Notes: a model not told the origin generated them from the sequence alone. A DNA stretch of 64,000 bases from Clostridium_AD sp050717535 (GCF_050717535.1 NZ_JBOITM010000071.1:43401-107400), one strand, 5' to 3'; shown: positions 42,858-53,080, counted from the first letter of the stretch. A program made the numbers and translations.

Positions 42858-44102
42858 TTAAGTTATAATTTTTAGTTTTACTATACGATTTTTACTTGTG
42901 TTTTGTATAATGAATTTTGTATTATTATAAGTTATTGTCTCGCCTGTCTTTGGAAGTCGTCCATGGATTCCTGTAACGAAACCACCTATAGTATCAAAAT
43001 CATCTGATTCTATATTGAGGCCTATCATTTCATTAACCATATTTATTCTTGTATTACCAGCTACAATAAATTCATCTTCTTTGACAACCTCAATTTGATC
43101 TGTATCATCATCGTATTCATCGTCTAAATCTCCAACAATTTCTTCTACTAAATCTTCAATTGTGACAAGTCCAGCAGTGCCACCATATTCATCTAATAAA
43201 ATTGCTATAGGTACTCGTTTTAAACGCATGTCTGCAAACAAATCCACTGTGCTTTTAAATTCATAGGTAAAATAAGGTATGCGCATATGTTTCTCTATAG
43301 TGAATTTTTCTATTTCATCTTCAAAGAAAATTAAATCCTTAAGGTATAAAACTCCAATAATATTATCAATAGTATCTTGAAATATAGGAAGTCTAGAAAA
43401 TTGTTCTTCCTTGAAAATTTTAATAAGTTCTTCATAAGTTGAGTTTATATTTGCTACAATCATATCAGTTCTTGGAGTCATAACATCTTTTGCTTGTGAA
43501 TCTCCAAATTCAAATACATTATAGATCATTTGCTTCTCTTCGCCTTCTAAAACCCCTTCTTCATGACTTACACTGACCATAGTTTTTAATTCTTCTTCTG
43601 TAATAAAGGGCTTTTGCTTATCGACTTCTCCACCTAGTATTTTTATAAAAATATTTGTTATAAAAATTAATACTATAATAAGTGGATTCAAAATGAAGGT
43701 AATTAGACTTATTGGTCGAGCGATTTTTAAAGAAACTTTTTCGGAATTTTGTGCCGCTAATGATTTTGGTGTTATTTCTGCAAAAATTAGTACAAGAACC
43801 GTCATTATAGCTGTTGCAATAGCAACCCCTGATGCTCCTAAATACTTAATTGCCAAGGATGTTGCTAGTGCAGAAGCGCCAATATTGGAGATGTTATTTC
43901 CTACTAAAATACCACCTAAGAGTTTGCTTGGGTTTTTAAGTAATTTATTAATTAGTGCAGCACCTTTAATATCTGAATCTACCATATGCCTTAATCTAAT
44001 TTTGCTTAAAGTCATAAGTGCAGTTTCAGAAGCAGAAAAAAATGCTGAAAAACCCAATAAAATTACTAAAGCTATAATTTGCCACGTACCAACGGGGTCC
44101 AT
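42858..44102 (-). CDS. CNNM/CorC family membrane protein (hemolysin-like)
   Basis: A 414-residue protein with domains in the standard order: DUF21/CNNM membrane domain (about 1-185, four helices, opening MDPVGTWQIIALVILLGFSA), a CBS pair (about 205-330, FEFGDSQAKDVMTPRTDM), and the CorC/HlyC domain at the C-terminus. The CBS linker LLDEYGGTAGLVTIEDLVEE is the family hallmark. Members are implicated in magnesium and cobalt transport; the 'hemolysin' label is historical. It is transcribed alone. Confidence 0.9.
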   Translation of the reverse strand: MDPVGTWQIIALVILLGFSAFFSASETALMTLSKIRLRHMVDSDIKGAALINKLLKNPSKLLGGILVGNNISNIGASALATSLAIKYLGASGVAIATAIMTVLVLIFAEITPKSLAAQNSEKVSLKIARPISLITFILNPLIIVLIFITNIFIKILGGEVDKQKPFITEEELKTMVSVSHEEGVLEGEEKQMIYNVFEFGDSQAKDVMTPRTDMIVANINSTYEELIKIFKEEQFSRLPIFQDTIDNIIGVLYLKDLIFFEDEIEKFTIEKHMRIPYFTYEFKSTVDLFADMRLKRVPIAILLDEYGGTAGLVTIEDLVEEIVGDLDDEYDDDTDQIEVVKEDEFIVAGNTRINMVNEMIGLNIESDDFDTIGGFVTGIHGRLPKTGETITYNNTKFIIQNTSKNRIVKLKIIT

Positions 44103-44336
44103 AATATGTTCACACTCCTTAAGATATAACCTAGAGAAATTATACCATAAAATGAGGGAGTTTCAAATGAAATAAACATTAATATTTAAAGCAATTGTAT
44201 TATATTGTATATATAGGTACAATATTTATGCTGCTATTTATATATAATCTTTAATATGCAAAATTATATGTTATTATATATGTAAGTATATAACTTTAAA
44301 ACTTACTATAAGTACAATTCAAAAAGGAGCTAATCC

Positions 44337-47300
44337 ATGGTAAAAATTAAGTCATATAAAAGTAAAATATTTATTTTACTATCTATAACTTTAATCATAC
44401 TTATTACAATGATTAAAGGAAGTAGTGAAATTAGTCATACGGATAAAAAAGTCCCCTTGGCAGTGAAAGGGGTATTGGACTTAAGAAATTGGGATTTTAA
44501 AAAGGATGGCATGATAAAACTTAATGGAGTATGGGAGTTTTATGATAATAAGCTACTTTTACCTAAGGATTTTAAAAGTGAAGATCCCCAGAATGTTACA
44601 TATGAGTATTTACCAGGTATTTTTGGTAAGCAGGGCTATTGTACATATCGATTGAAACTACTTATGGATAATGAAGAGGATCTTTATTCAGTAAAGATAG
44701 AGTTCATACAAAATGCATATGAACTCTGGGCTGATAATAAATTAATAACCTCTGTTGGAACAGTTGGCAAAGATAAAAATGAAATGACACCACAATTAGC
44801 ACCATCTATTGGTTCATTTTATGAAGAGAATGGAGAAGCCTATTTAATCCTTCGAGTTAGTAATTTTTATAACAAATATGGATATATAGATACACTAGTA
44901 TTAGGAAAATCAAAAGAAATTATAGCTATGAGAGAAAAAAAAATAGCTTTAAGTTTATTTATTTTAGGATGTAGTATTATGGCTGCTATATATAGTTTTG
45001 GAGTGTTCATTAATAGAAAAAAAGATAAGGCTCAATTATATTTTGCGATGGTTTGCATAATAATTTCTATTAGAACATTGTTTATTGGCGAAGGGTTCTT
45101 AATTTCATTATTATCAAATTTAGATTATATATTTTCCTCAAAAATAAAAATATGGACTTTTTATGCTTACATTCCCTTTATTATTTTGTTTATAGATAAA
45201 TCCTATAAAAAAATAATATCACGTAAATTTGTTAAAACATCTAACTATATAGCTTTGGCATATTCTTTAATTGTGATTTTTATTCCAGTTAGATATTATT
45301 TATATTATATAGTACCCTTTGAATCATTTGCGCTTTTATCTATTTTATATATGATGTATAAAATTTCAAAATTTTATATAAGGAGAGAGCAAACTGACTA
45401 TGTGGTTTTGGCAGGTTTATTTGCACTGTTTATTACTAGAATTAATGATATTTTATATGAATACAGTATTATATTCACTGATTCTTTTGCATCGCTTGGC
45501 ATATTAATATTTATTATTGTAAATTATTATGTTTTAGCAAAACGTCAAGCTAATGAACTTTCCAGTGTGGAAAATATTAGTGCCAAACTTAAGTCTTTAA
45601 ATAACTTAAAAGATGATTTTCTTGCTGTGACTTCTCATGAGTTAAAGACTCCATTGAATGGAATTATCGGATTAACTGAAGGAATAGTGAATAATAAAGG
45701 TGGTAGTTTAGACCTAGAACTAAGGGAAGATTTATTTTTAATAAACTCTAGTGCTAAGAGATTATCTAATTTGGTTAATGATATGAGGACATTTTCTAAA
45801 CTTAAAAATAACGAAATTATATTGCATAGGAAACCTGTTAACATAAGTAATATGGTAGAAATGGTAATGAAATTTAGTCGGAAATCTCTAAACAATAAAA
45901 ATATTATATTTATCAATAAAATAGACAAAAATGCACCTTATGTATTTGGTGACCAAGATAGGATACAGCAAATTCTTTATAACTTATTGGGTAATGCTAT
46001 AAAGTTTACACATGAAGGAACCATAACATTATCCTATGTCATTAAGAATTCATTTTTGGAAATAAGTGTTACAGACACAGGAATAGGAATTCCACAGCAC
46101 AAGTTTCATAAAATTTTCGATAGATATGAGCAAGTGGATGGAATTCCTGAAAAATATGGTGGTACTGGGGTAGGACTTTATGTAACTAAAGAACTTATTC
46201 AAATACAAGGTGGCACTATAGTGGTTTCCTCAGTTATTGGGAAAGGGAGTAAATTTATTTTTACTGTTCCCTTATGTACTGACGAGGACATGGAGAGAAA
46301 TACACAGGAAAGTAACTATGATGAAAAGGGTGGAGAAGGAGTAGATGAGTATTCCAAGCATCTAGAGTTGAAACCTAATTTAGTTAGCATTTACCCAGAG
46401 TACGGTGCAAAACTTAATAACGAAAATATGAATTCAAATAGTAAAGATAAGTATAATATTTTAATAGTGGATGATGAATATGTGAATCGTAAGGTGTTAA
46501 AAAATTATTTATCCAAGGATACTTTTAAAGTGTTAGAAGCTTCTTCCGGCACAGAGGCATTGAGGCTGGTAGAAGAAAATGAAAATTTCGATTTAGTAAT
46601 TCTTGATATGATGATGCCAGATATTATGGGTTATAAAGTATGTGAGATTATTAGAAAAAAACAATCCATTTTCGAATTGCCAGTGTTAATTATGACCGCA
46701 GATAATAATTTAGAGCACTTAGTTATTTCATTTGAGTGTGGTGCAAATGATTATCTAAGGAAACCCTTTAATATGCATGAGCTACTATGTAGAATAAATA
46801 CTTTGATAACTTTAAAGCATTCAGTAGAGGAAGCATTGTTACTAGTGAATGAACTAGGGATTGCTCAAAACCAAGTAAAAGATCTTAGTATTAAAAGTGC
46901 TGAAAGTAGTAAGCAAGTTGAAAAACTTTTAGCTTATGATAAGGTGAAAACAGAGTTTTTTGCCAATTTGTCCCATGAACTTAGAACTCCATTAAATGTA
47001 ATTTGTAGTACAATACAGTTATTAAAATCACTTGATGGGTCAAGAGTGTTAGGTGAGGAAAGGATTAAATATTATATTAATATAATGAATCAAAATTCAC
47101 TAAGGTTACTTAGACTTATAAATAATATAATAGACACAACTAAAATTGAATCACATTATATAAGCCTTCAATTAAAAAATGGAGATATAGTTTATGTTGT
47201 AGAGGAAATATCCCAGTCTGTAGCAGAGTATATAAAAAATCATGGCATAAGTCTTATATTTGATACTGATGTGGAAGAAAAAACGATTGCTTTTGATGAA

Positions 47301-47732
47301 GAAAAGGTTGAAAGGATTATGTTAAATTTACTATCAAATGCAGTTAAATTTACTGAGAAAAATGGAACCATTTTCGTTAATGTTTATGATAAAGGTGATT
47401 TTGTTGAAATACACGTAAAGGACACAGGTATAGGAATTCCCAAAGATAAGCTAAAGTTTATTTTTGAACGTTTTGCTCAAATTGATAAATCTACATCAAG
47501 GCAGAATGAAGGTAGTGGGATAGGGCTGGCTTTGGTAAAGTCTCTTGTTGAAATGCATGGTGGGCAAATTCATGCAAACAGTATAGAGGGAGAGGGCAGT
47601 GAATTTATTATAACACTGCCAGTTAGAATAGTTGATGCCACGCAAGAAGACAATAACCTTAAAAATAAAGAAGTATTTGAAACAAACTATGAAGAAAATT
47701 TATCAATAGAGTTCTCAGATATATATAAATAG
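44337..47732 (+). CDS. Hybrid histidine kinase with two kinase modules (7TMR-DISM)
   Basis: A 1131-residue protein with AAAAAGGAG before ATG. An N-terminal signal/anchor and an extracytoplasmic jelly-roll region (LRNWDFKKDGMIKLNGVWEF) precede about seven membrane helices (about 205-400), the 7TMR-DISM plan. Then follow HisKA-HATPase 1 (SHELKTPLNG, His at about 434), a receiver domain (DD...DMMMPD with Asp at about 756 and a KPF motif), and a second HisKA-HATPase (SHELRTPLNVI, His at about 880). Both kinases look intact. No response regulator gene is adjacent, so the output may go to an orphan regulator. Confidence 0.9.
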   Translation: MVKIKSYKSKIFILLSITLIILITMIKGSSEISHTDKKVPLAVKGVLDLRNWDFKKDGMIKLNGVWEFYDNKLLLPKDFKSEDPQNVTYEYLPGIFGKQGYCTYRLKLLMDNEEDLYSVKIEFIQNAYELWADNKLITSVGTVGKDKNEMTPQLAPSIGSFYEENGEAYLILRVSNFYNKYGYIDTLVLGKSKEIIAMREKKIALSLFILGCSIMAAIYSFGVFINRKKDKAQLYFAMVCIIISIRTLFIGEGFLISLLSNLDYIFSSKIKIWTFYAYIPFIILFIDKSYKKIISRKFVKTSNYIALAYSLIVIFIPVRYYLYYIVPFESFALLSILYMMYKISKFYIRREQTDYVVLAGLFALFITRINDILYEYSIIFTDSFASLGILIFIIVNYYVLAKRQANELSSVENISAKLKSLNNLKDDFLAVTSHELKTPLNGIIGLTEGIVNNKGGSLDLELREDLFLINSSAKRLSNLVNDMRTFSKLKNNEIILHRKPVNISNMVEMVMKFSRKSLNNKNIIFINKIDKNAPYVFGDQDRIQQILYNLLGNAIKFTHEGTITLSYVIKNSFLEISVTDTGIGIPQHKFHKIFDRYEQVDGIPEKYGGTGVGLYVTKELIQIQGGTIVVSSVIGKGSKFIFTVPLCTDEDMERNTQESNYDEKGGEGVDEYSKHLELKPNLVSIYPEYGAKLNNENMNSNSKDKYNILIVDDEYVNRKVLKNYLSKDTFKVLEASSGTEALRLVEENENFDLVILDMMMPDIMGYKVCEIIRKKQSIFELPVLIMTADNNLEHLVISFECGANDYLRKPFNMHELLCRINTLITLKHSVEEALLLVNELGIAQNQVKDLSIKSAESSKQVEKLLAYDKVKTEFFANLSHELRTPLNVICSTIQLLKSLDGSRVLGEERIKYYINIMNQNSLRLLRLINNIIDTTKIESHYISLQLKNGDIVYVVEEISQSVAEYIKNHGISLIFDTDVEEKTIAFDEEKVERIMLNLLSNAVKFTEKNGTIFVNVYDKGDFVEIHVKDTGIGIPKDKLKFIFERFAQIDKSTSRQNEGSGIGLALVKSLVEMHGGQIHANSIEGEGSEFIITLPVRIVDATQEDNNLKNKEVFETNYEENLSIEFSDIYK

Positions 47733-47763
47733 CTCTATTGTATAGTAAACCTTAAGCTAAATG

Positions 47764-47794
47764 AAAAGCCACTGAAAATTTTCAGTGGGCTTTT
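47764..47794. terminator. Bidirectional terminator after the histidine kinase
   Basis: AAAAGCCACTGAAAA / TTTTCAGTGGGCTTTT, a 15-bp stem with one bulge, between convergent genes. Confidence 0.85.
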
Positions 47795-47814
47795 ACAGAG
47801 TCTGTTGAGTGAAA

Positions 47815-48432
47815 TTATAATTTGCTAATATTATCTTTCATTTGTTCTAGTGTCAGGCCGCCCTCTGTAGAGTTTACAATATTACCTTCCTTATCAATAA
47901 AGAAGGTAGTTGGAATACCACCGATATTGTATTGTGATGCTATACTCTGGTCTGAATCCAATAAAACAGTAAAGTTATATTTATTCTTTTCCATAAAGGA
48001 TTTTGCAGTGGAATTGTTCTCACCCAAGTTTACGGCTAATATAACTAAATCAGTGTCCTTTGTTTCGATGTATAATTTTTCAATATCAGGCATTTCGCCT
48101 TTGCAAGGAGGGCACCAACTTGCCCAAAAGTTTAGAAATACTTTTTTTCCTTTAAAATCACTAAGGGATACTTCCTTACCATCTAAATCTTTTAGTTTGA
48201 AATCCAGGGCAGGAATCTTATCATTCTCAAGACTTTTTACAGTAGAAGAGTCAGTGCCTGTAGTAGCATTTTCAGTAGTGGAACTTGTACTTGGTTTTGT
48301 AGTATTAGTTGTGGAATTCTCTTTGGTAGTTGCGTTTAAATCCTTAGCTTTGTTTTTGTTATAATTAGTTACGGTATAAATACTTATGCCAAATACTAAA
48401 ACAACTACTAAGGGCCAAATTATTTTTTTCAT
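47815..48432 (-). CDS. TlpA/ResA-like membrane-anchored thioredoxin
   Basis: A 205-residue protein starting at the ATG at 48432 (MKKIIWPLVV) after GGGAGG. A single N-terminal membrane anchor is followed by a Ser/Thr/Asn-rich linker (about 28-70) and a thioredoxin fold with active site WASWCPPCKGEM, a TlpA/ResA-type CxxC. The cis-Pro segment is GIPTTFFIDKEG. Such proteins reduce or rearrange disulfides outside the membrane, using electrons from CcdA. The CcdA gene is directly upstream on the same strand, so the two form a redox pair. Confidence 0.9.
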   Translation of the reverse strand: MKKIIWPLVVVLVFGISIYTVTNYNKNKAKDLNATTKENSTTNTTKPSTSSTTENATTGTDSSTVKSLENDKIPALDFKLKDLDGKEVSLSDFKGKKVFLNFWASWCPPCKGEMPDIEKLYIETKDTDLVILAVNLGENNSTAKSFMEKNKYNFTVLLDSDQSIASQYNIGGIPTTFFIDKEGNIVNSTEGGLTLEQMKDNISKL

Positions 48433-48499
48433 AATTAATCCTCCCATTAAATTATTATGCCCACTTATATAAGTAGAAACATTGGCATTTGAAATATAG

Positions 48500-49204
48500 C
48501 TAAAAGTTAAAAAAATTTAAATATTTACTTAAAATATTCACTTTATTTGTGAAAATCAAAATGCCCATTGTAACTAATAGTATTCCACTAATAGTTGATA
48601 TTACAGGCAAATATTTTGAAATTGTATTTTTGTGTTTTGTAAAACTACCGATAGCAAGGGCGGTCAATATAAAAGGGACAGCAAGACCTAGTGAATATAC
48701 GGAAAGCAGAAGGACACCTTTTCCTATGGTTTCAAAACTGCTAGCATATATAAGAATGGAGGATAAAATAGGGCCTATGCAGGGTGTCCAACCGGCAGCG
48801 AAGGCCATTCCCATAAACACAGAGCCAAACTTACCACCACCTTTACTAAAAGAAAAGAATCTTTTTTCTCTATAAAGTAGTTTGATTTTTAATAACCCTA
48901 GTGTGTGAAGACCGAATACTATCATTAAAGAACCACCAATTTTTCTGAAAGTGTTTTGATTTTTAATCAAGAGTTTGCCAAGGGTGGTTATTGAAGCTCC
49001 CATCAAAATGAAAATAATAGAAAATCCTATAACAAAACCGAAAGATTTATATAATACATTTAATTTAGCTTTTTTATCATCTAATTCACTAATAGCTGTC
49101 CCGGTTAAATAACTAATGTAGGCTGGAACTAGTTGTAAAACGCAGGGAGACAAAAAAGAAAGTAGTCCTGCTGAAAAAGCTAAAATAAGAGAAATATTGT
49201 TCAA
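48500..49204 (-). CDS. ccdA: CcdA-type thiol-disulfide electron transporter
   Basis: A 234-residue membrane protein starting at TTG (49204), seven bases after GGAGGTGA. Six membrane helices are visible; the two helix-breaking Cys-Pro sites SPCVLQLVPAY and GWTPCIGPIL carry the redox cysteines that pass electrons from cytosolic thioredoxin to extracytoplasmic TlpA-like proteins. It precedes the TlpA-like gene by about 70 bp and is probably co-transcribed. Confidence 0.92.
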   Translation of the reverse strand: MNNISLILAFSAGLLSFLSPCVLQLVPAYISYLTGTAISELDDKKAKLNVLYKSFGFVIGFSIIFILMGASITTLGKLLIKNQNTFRKIGGSLMIVFGLHTLGLLKIKLLYREKRFFSFSKGGGKFGSVFMGMAFAAGWTPCIGPILSSILIYASSFETIGKGVLLLSVYSLGLAVPFILTALAIGSFTKHKNTISKYLPVISTISGILLVTMGILIFTNKVNILSKYLNFFNF

Positions 49205-49559
49205 ATATACGTCACCTCCTAGGAAATTTAAAAATCAAGGGCAAGTAAGCCCAGCTTTATATTGATTAATATAATAAAATTATATCATAGCACCATATCA
49301 TATTATATGAATAATATGATAACATATTAATAAACCATATTAGAACTAAGCAAATATGAAATTCGGTATATATTTTTCTGAAATTGGTTAATATAAACAC
49401 AGAAAAAAAATTAAGAAATGTTTTCATTTGATGGTATCTATTTTGTAACTATGGTTCATATAAGTATCTACTTGCAAAAAACAAACAAGCAGTATAAAAT
49501 AATAGATGAATGTAAAAATATGATAATATTTATGGTATATCCTAAGGGGAAAGGTTGAT
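49205..49559. other. Divergent intergenic region with a 10-bp inverted repeat
   Basis: This stretch holds the promoters of the divergent ccdA and DUF2156 genes and no gene. At 49297-49320 lies ATCATATTAT-atga-ATAATATGAT, a perfect 10-bp inverted repeat with a 4-bp gap that could be an operator, though the AT-rich background makes chance possible. Confidence 0.5.
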
Positions 49560-50486
49560 ATGATGATTTTTAAAAGACTTACAATAGAGGACAAGAATAC
49601 ATTGGAGCAGTTTATATATCCGTATAAATTCCTAAGTTGTGAATATTCTTTTACAACTTTATATATATGGAGAGAGGCTTGTGATATTTGTTTTACTATT
49701 CATAAGGGCGCTCTAATAATAAAGAAAACGGATTTTGAAGGAAGATACTATTTTATGCAACCGTTGGGTTACAAGAAAGAAAATCTTAAAGAAATAATAG
49801 ATGCACTAATGGTTTATAAGTCAGAAAATAATATGGATTATTTATTTAAGGATCTTGATGAAGGGTTTATGGAAGAAATAAGTGACATATATGATGATGT
49901 TACGGATATTTGTATAAAAGAAGATAGAGATAATTTTGATTATTTATATGAGGCTGAAAAGCTTATAAAGCTTTCAGGCAAGAAGCTCCATGGCAAAAAG
50001 AATCATTACAATTCTTTTATAAAAAGTTATAATTATGAAGTTAAGGACATTAAGGGTACAGAAATAATAAATGATGTAATAGTTGCAGCAGAAAATTGGT
50101 ATGAAGGCAATGATGATGACGATAATATGCTTTATTATGAATTGCAGGGAATAAAAGATGTTCTAAAAAATATACAAATTATAAAGAGTAAAGGCATAGC
50201 TGTTTATGTAGATGGAAAAATAGTTGCATTTAGTTTAGGTGAAAAATTAAATGATAACTTGGCAGTAATTCATATAGAAAAGGGAGATATGAATTATAGT
50301 GGTGTGTACAGCTTTATTAACAAAACTTTTATTGATAGATGTTTTAGTGATGTTAAGATAATTAATAGGGAACAGGACTTAGGAATCGATGGCCTCCGAA
50401 AATCTAAATTATCTTATCATCCATATAAATTAGAGAAAAAATTTATTTTTAGTTTTTCTAAATGTTTAGTTAGTGATTTATTATAA
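49560..50486 (+). CDS. DUF2156 (GNAT-like) family protein
   Basis: A 308-residue protein with two in-frame ATGs at 49560/49563 after AAAGG. The pattern of a short N-terminal GNAT-like half (YPYKFLSCEYSFTTLYIWRE) and a second half with LHGKKNHYNSFIKSY and IVAFSLGEKLNDNLAVIHIE fits clostridial DUF2156 proteins, which are related to the soluble domain of phosphatidylglycerol lysyltransferase (MprF). It may transfer an aminoacyl or acyl group, but the substrate is unknown. It has no membrane helices. Confidence 0.7.
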   Translation: MMIFKRLTIEDKNTLEQFIYPYKFLSCEYSFTTLYIWREACDICFTIHKGALIIKKTDFEGRYYFMQPLGYKKENLKEIIDALMVYKSENNMDYLFKDLDEGFMEEISDIYDDVTDICIKEDRDNFDYLYEAEKLIKLSGKKLHGKKNHYNSFIKSYNYEVKDIKGTEIINDVIVAAENWYEGNDDDDNMLYYELQGIKDVLKNIQIIKSKGIAVYVDGKIVAFSLGEKLNDNLAVIHIEKGDMNYSGVYSFINKTFIDRCFSDVKIINREQDLGIDGLRKSKLSYHPYKLEKKFIFSFSKCLVSDLL

Positions 50487-50518
50487 ATAGATTAGCATAC
50501 AGCTAATCTATTTTTTTG
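50487..50518 (+). terminator. Terminator after the DUF2156 gene
   Basis: ATAGATTAGC / GCTAATCTAT, perfect 10-bp stem with a 5-nt loop, followed by seven T. Confidence 0.9.
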
Positions 50519-50595
50519 AGGATAGAGTATTTTAACCACATTTAAGCATTATAGGTGACTATTAATATTAAATAAATTAGAGGGAAGGTAATAGA

Positions 50596-51144
50596 ATGAA
50601 AAATTTATTGGTTGGAGAACAAATAAAACTTACTTCTATAAATGAGAAAGATATATTGGAATTACAAAAGTGGCATAACGATGTAGCCTTCATGCGTTAT
50701 TATGATATTGTAAGTGCAATTCCTAAAAGCATTGAAGATGTACAAGAATTAATTAGTGAAGTAAGAAAATCTAACACAGCTTATATTTTCGCTGTTAAAA
50801 ATTTTAAACAAGATGAACTTATTGGAGTTACAGGATTTGAAGATATATCTTGGAATAATGGGACTGCTATAATATACATAGGGATTGGTGTAGAAAAACA
50901 TAGGGGTAAGGGTTATGGAAAGGAAGCTCTTAAATTAACTATGGAGTTTGGTTTTGAGGAACTGAACTTTCATAAAATACAGCTTACGGTACTACAGTAT
51001 AATGAACCTGCAATAAAATTATATGAGAAATTAGGCTTTAAAAGAGAAGGGGTCTACAGAGAATTTATTCATAGGGATGGCATAAGGTATGATATGTATT
51101 TATATGGGATATTGAGATCGGAGTGGGAGAGTAAAGAAAAATAA
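50596..51144 (+). CDS. GNAT family N-acetyltransferase (RimJ/RimL-like)
   Basis: A 182-residue protein with GAGGGAAGG before ATG. The GNAT acetyl-CoA site is visible as GVEKHRGKGYGKEALKLTME (the Q/RxxGxG/A motif) and the C-terminal part contains NEPAIKLYEKLGFKREGVYR, as in RimJ/RimL-like enzymes. It may acetylate a protein N-terminus, amine or small molecule; the target cannot be told. The following DMT transporter gene is 20 bp away, so a small operon is likely. Confidence 0.85.
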   Translation: MKNLLVGEQIKLTSINEKDILELQKWHNDVAFMRYYDIVSAIPKSIEDVQELISEVRKSNTAYIFAVKNFKQDELIGVTGFEDISWNNGTAIIYIGIGVEKHRGKGYGKEALKLTMEFGFEELNFHKIQLTVLQYNEPAIKLYEKLGFKREGVYREFIHRDGIRYDMYLYGILRSEWESKEK

Positions 51145-51164
51145 ACCAAAGAAGGGGTGTGCAT

Positions 51165-52013
51165 ATGAATACAAAAAATAAAAATCTTACACAAATTCAC
51201 TTTGCGGTTTTCTTGTTTGGCATGTCAGGAATATTCGGGAAATTACTTTTATTGCCACCTATGATAATTGTACTTGGTAGAGTTTTCTTTTCGAGTGCTT
51301 TTTTATTTATTTTTATACTTTATCTTAAGAAAGACATAAAACTGAAAAAGAAAAAAGACTATCTTTACCTAGCAATAATGGGACTTATATTGGCAATTCA
51401 CTGGTGTGCTTTTTTTAAGTCTATTCAGGTGTCAACAGTAGCAATAGGACTTTTAATATTTTCTACATTTCCTGTGTTTGTTACTTTTCTTGAACCTTAT
51501 TTTTTTAAAGAAAAAATTGTTAAGCGAGATATTGTAATTGCAATCATTACATTACTGGGAGTAGCGCTTGTAGTTCCAAAGTTTAAGTTAGGTAATAATT
51601 TAACGCAAGGGGTTTTGTGGGGAATTTTATCTGGTTTTACTTACGCAGTTCTTTCAATGCTTAATAGAAAATATGTGAAAGAATATTCAAGTGTAGTTAT
51701 TGCTTTTTATGAACAATTTGTGGCTACACTTGTGTTAATTCCTTTTCTGTTTTTAATAAAACCCGTATTTAAACCTAGGGATATAATATTACTTGTTTTA
51801 TTAGGTGTTGTTTTTACTGCCATATCTCACACATTGTTTATTAATGGTCTAAAAAATGTTAAAACACAAACAGCTGGTATTATTTCTAGTTTGGAGCCGG
51901 TATATGGAATTTTCTTTGCCTTACTTATAATTGGAGAAGTGCCAACCACAAGAGAAATTTTAGGTGGTATCATTATTTTAGGTGCTGCACTTTATTCAAC
52001 TATAAAATCTTGA
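51165..52013 (+). CDS. EamA/DMT family transporter
   Basis: A 282-residue protein; start at ATG 51165 after AAGGGGTG (the GTG at 51159 is part of the SD). It has about ten membrane helices in two EamA repeats, with a VFFSSAFLFIF first repeat and KNVKTQTAGIISSLEPVYGI in the second, the conserved SLEPVY segment of DMT transporters. The substrate is unknown (metabolite or amino-acid efflux is usual). It is the second gene of a likely two-gene operon. Confidence 0.85.
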   Translation: MNTKNKNLTQIHFAVFLFGMSGIFGKLLLLPPMIIVLGRVFFSSAFLFIFILYLKKDIKLKKKKDYLYLAIMGLILAIHWCAFFKSIQVSTVAIGLLIFSTFPVFVTFLEPYFFKEKIVKRDIVIAIITLLGVALVVPKFKLGNNLTQGVLWGILSGFTYAVLSMLNRKYVKEYSSVVIAFYEQFVATLVLIPFLFLIKPVFKPRDIILLVLLGVVFTAISHTLFINGLKNVKTQTAGIISSLEPVYGIFFALLIIGEVPTTREILGGIIILGAALYSTIKS

Positions 52014-52090
52014 AAAATTTATAGAGAAATAGTTTCTATAAAATTATTTTTCTTAGAATTTATTGTTGGTTTAATGTTGATGCTAAATAT

Positions 52091-52777
52091 TTAATTGAAT
52101 TTCCATCTATAATGAGCATGTATAGGAGCTGTAAAATAAGAAAGTTTCATTGTACTAGCATGAGGCTTAGTATTATGAATAACGTATGGAATACCATTTT
52201 TATCTCTTTTATCAGAAATAATAACAATGTGTTCATATCCCTTTGTAAATACCACAATATCACCAGGTTGCCACTGCTTTAAATTTTCATCATTTCTGGA
52301 TTTAACTTCAGTGGTTAAACTTAGACAGTGTCTACTAAAAAACACGTCTTGATTAGATACTCTTCTAAAATCAATATTGGGATCAGGCTTTTCATCCACT
52401 CTAGGATAAAGTTTAGTATTGTTTTTTATATCCTCATCAATAAGAGTTTTCAAATTGATGTTAGCAGATTTAAAACCTCTCCAAATCACATCAGTGCATA
52501 CACCTTCATTTTCAGGTGGATATCCACCACTATAATAATTACTAATATATTTTGTTTTATTTGTAACTTCATTATTAGCTCCATTAACTATATCTAACAC
52601 GTCGGCTTTTCCATTTTTGTTGTTATCAACTTTTGAAAAATTTTCAGATACCTGAAATCTGGGTTTGAAGAAGTTAAGAATATACTCATTAATAAGTTGC
52701 TTATATGGAATAAATAGGTATACAGAGGTTAGGACTAAAAATATAATTATTAAAATAAAAATAGTTTTTTTCTTCAT
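52091..52777 (-). CDS. DUF1287 family protein with membrane anchor
   Basis: A 228-residue protein with an N-terminal anchor (MKKKTIFILIIIFLVLTSVY) and an extracytoplasmic domain carrying SGGYPPENEGVCTDVIWRGF, DVFFSRHCLSLTTEV, WQPGDIVVFTKGYEHIVIIS and a C-terminal HNTKPHA. These match DUF1287, a cysteine-peptidase-like (NlpC/P60-related) family with a conserved Cys in VCTDVIWR and a His in EHIVIIS. It may act on the cell wall. The ATG follows AAAGGTGACATT. Confidence 0.78.
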   Translation of the reverse strand: MKKKTIFILIIIFLVLTSVYLFIPYKQLINEYILNFFKPRFQVSENFSKVDNNKNGKADVLDIVNGANNEVTNKTKYISNYYSGGYPPENEGVCTDVIWRGFKSANINLKTLIDEDIKNNTKLYPRVDEKPDPNIDFRRVSNQDVFFSRHCLSLTTEVKSRNDENLKQWQPGDIVVFTKGYEHIVIISDKRDKNGIPYVIHNTKPHASTMKLSYFTAPIHAHYRWKFN

Positions 52778-52962
52778 AATGTCACCTTTCTTAAACCTAA
52801 TGTGAAATGTAATTAAATTTTTATGTTACTAATGAAAGGATTATGCATCTGTATTCTATGTAAATTATATACAGTTATTATAACATAATAAGACTAAATA
52901 ACTAGTAATTATAGAATCATATAAATTTTGTTTAAAGAATAAGACAAATAAAAATTAAAAAA

Positions 52963-53007
52963 TTAGCAACAGGGATTGTAAGATAAACTTCCAATCCTTG
53001 TTGCTAA
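52963..53007 (-). terminator. Terminator hairpin 3' of the small gene at 53081
   Basis: TTAGCAACAGGGATTG / CAATCCTTGTTGCTAA, a 16-bp stem with one mismatch and a 13-nt loop, with T-runs on either strand. It best serves the minus-strand gene at 53081-53296. The 185 bp upstream (52778-52962) are AT-rich without a gene. Confidence 0.7.
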
Positions 53008-53080
53008 AAAATTAAAAAATATATGTGTCATTAATGGACTCTGCAAAAATAGCTAGTTTTCTAAATTAAATCTTATTTTT

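Noticed and set aside
43693..44175. Plus-strand ORF opposite the CNNM/CorC gene
   Set aside because: Shadow frame; no SD and the minus-strand gene has all family domains.
47822..48364. Plus-strand ORF of 180 codons opposite the TlpA gene
   Set aside because: Shadow of a gene with a clear CPPC thioredoxin motif and good SD.
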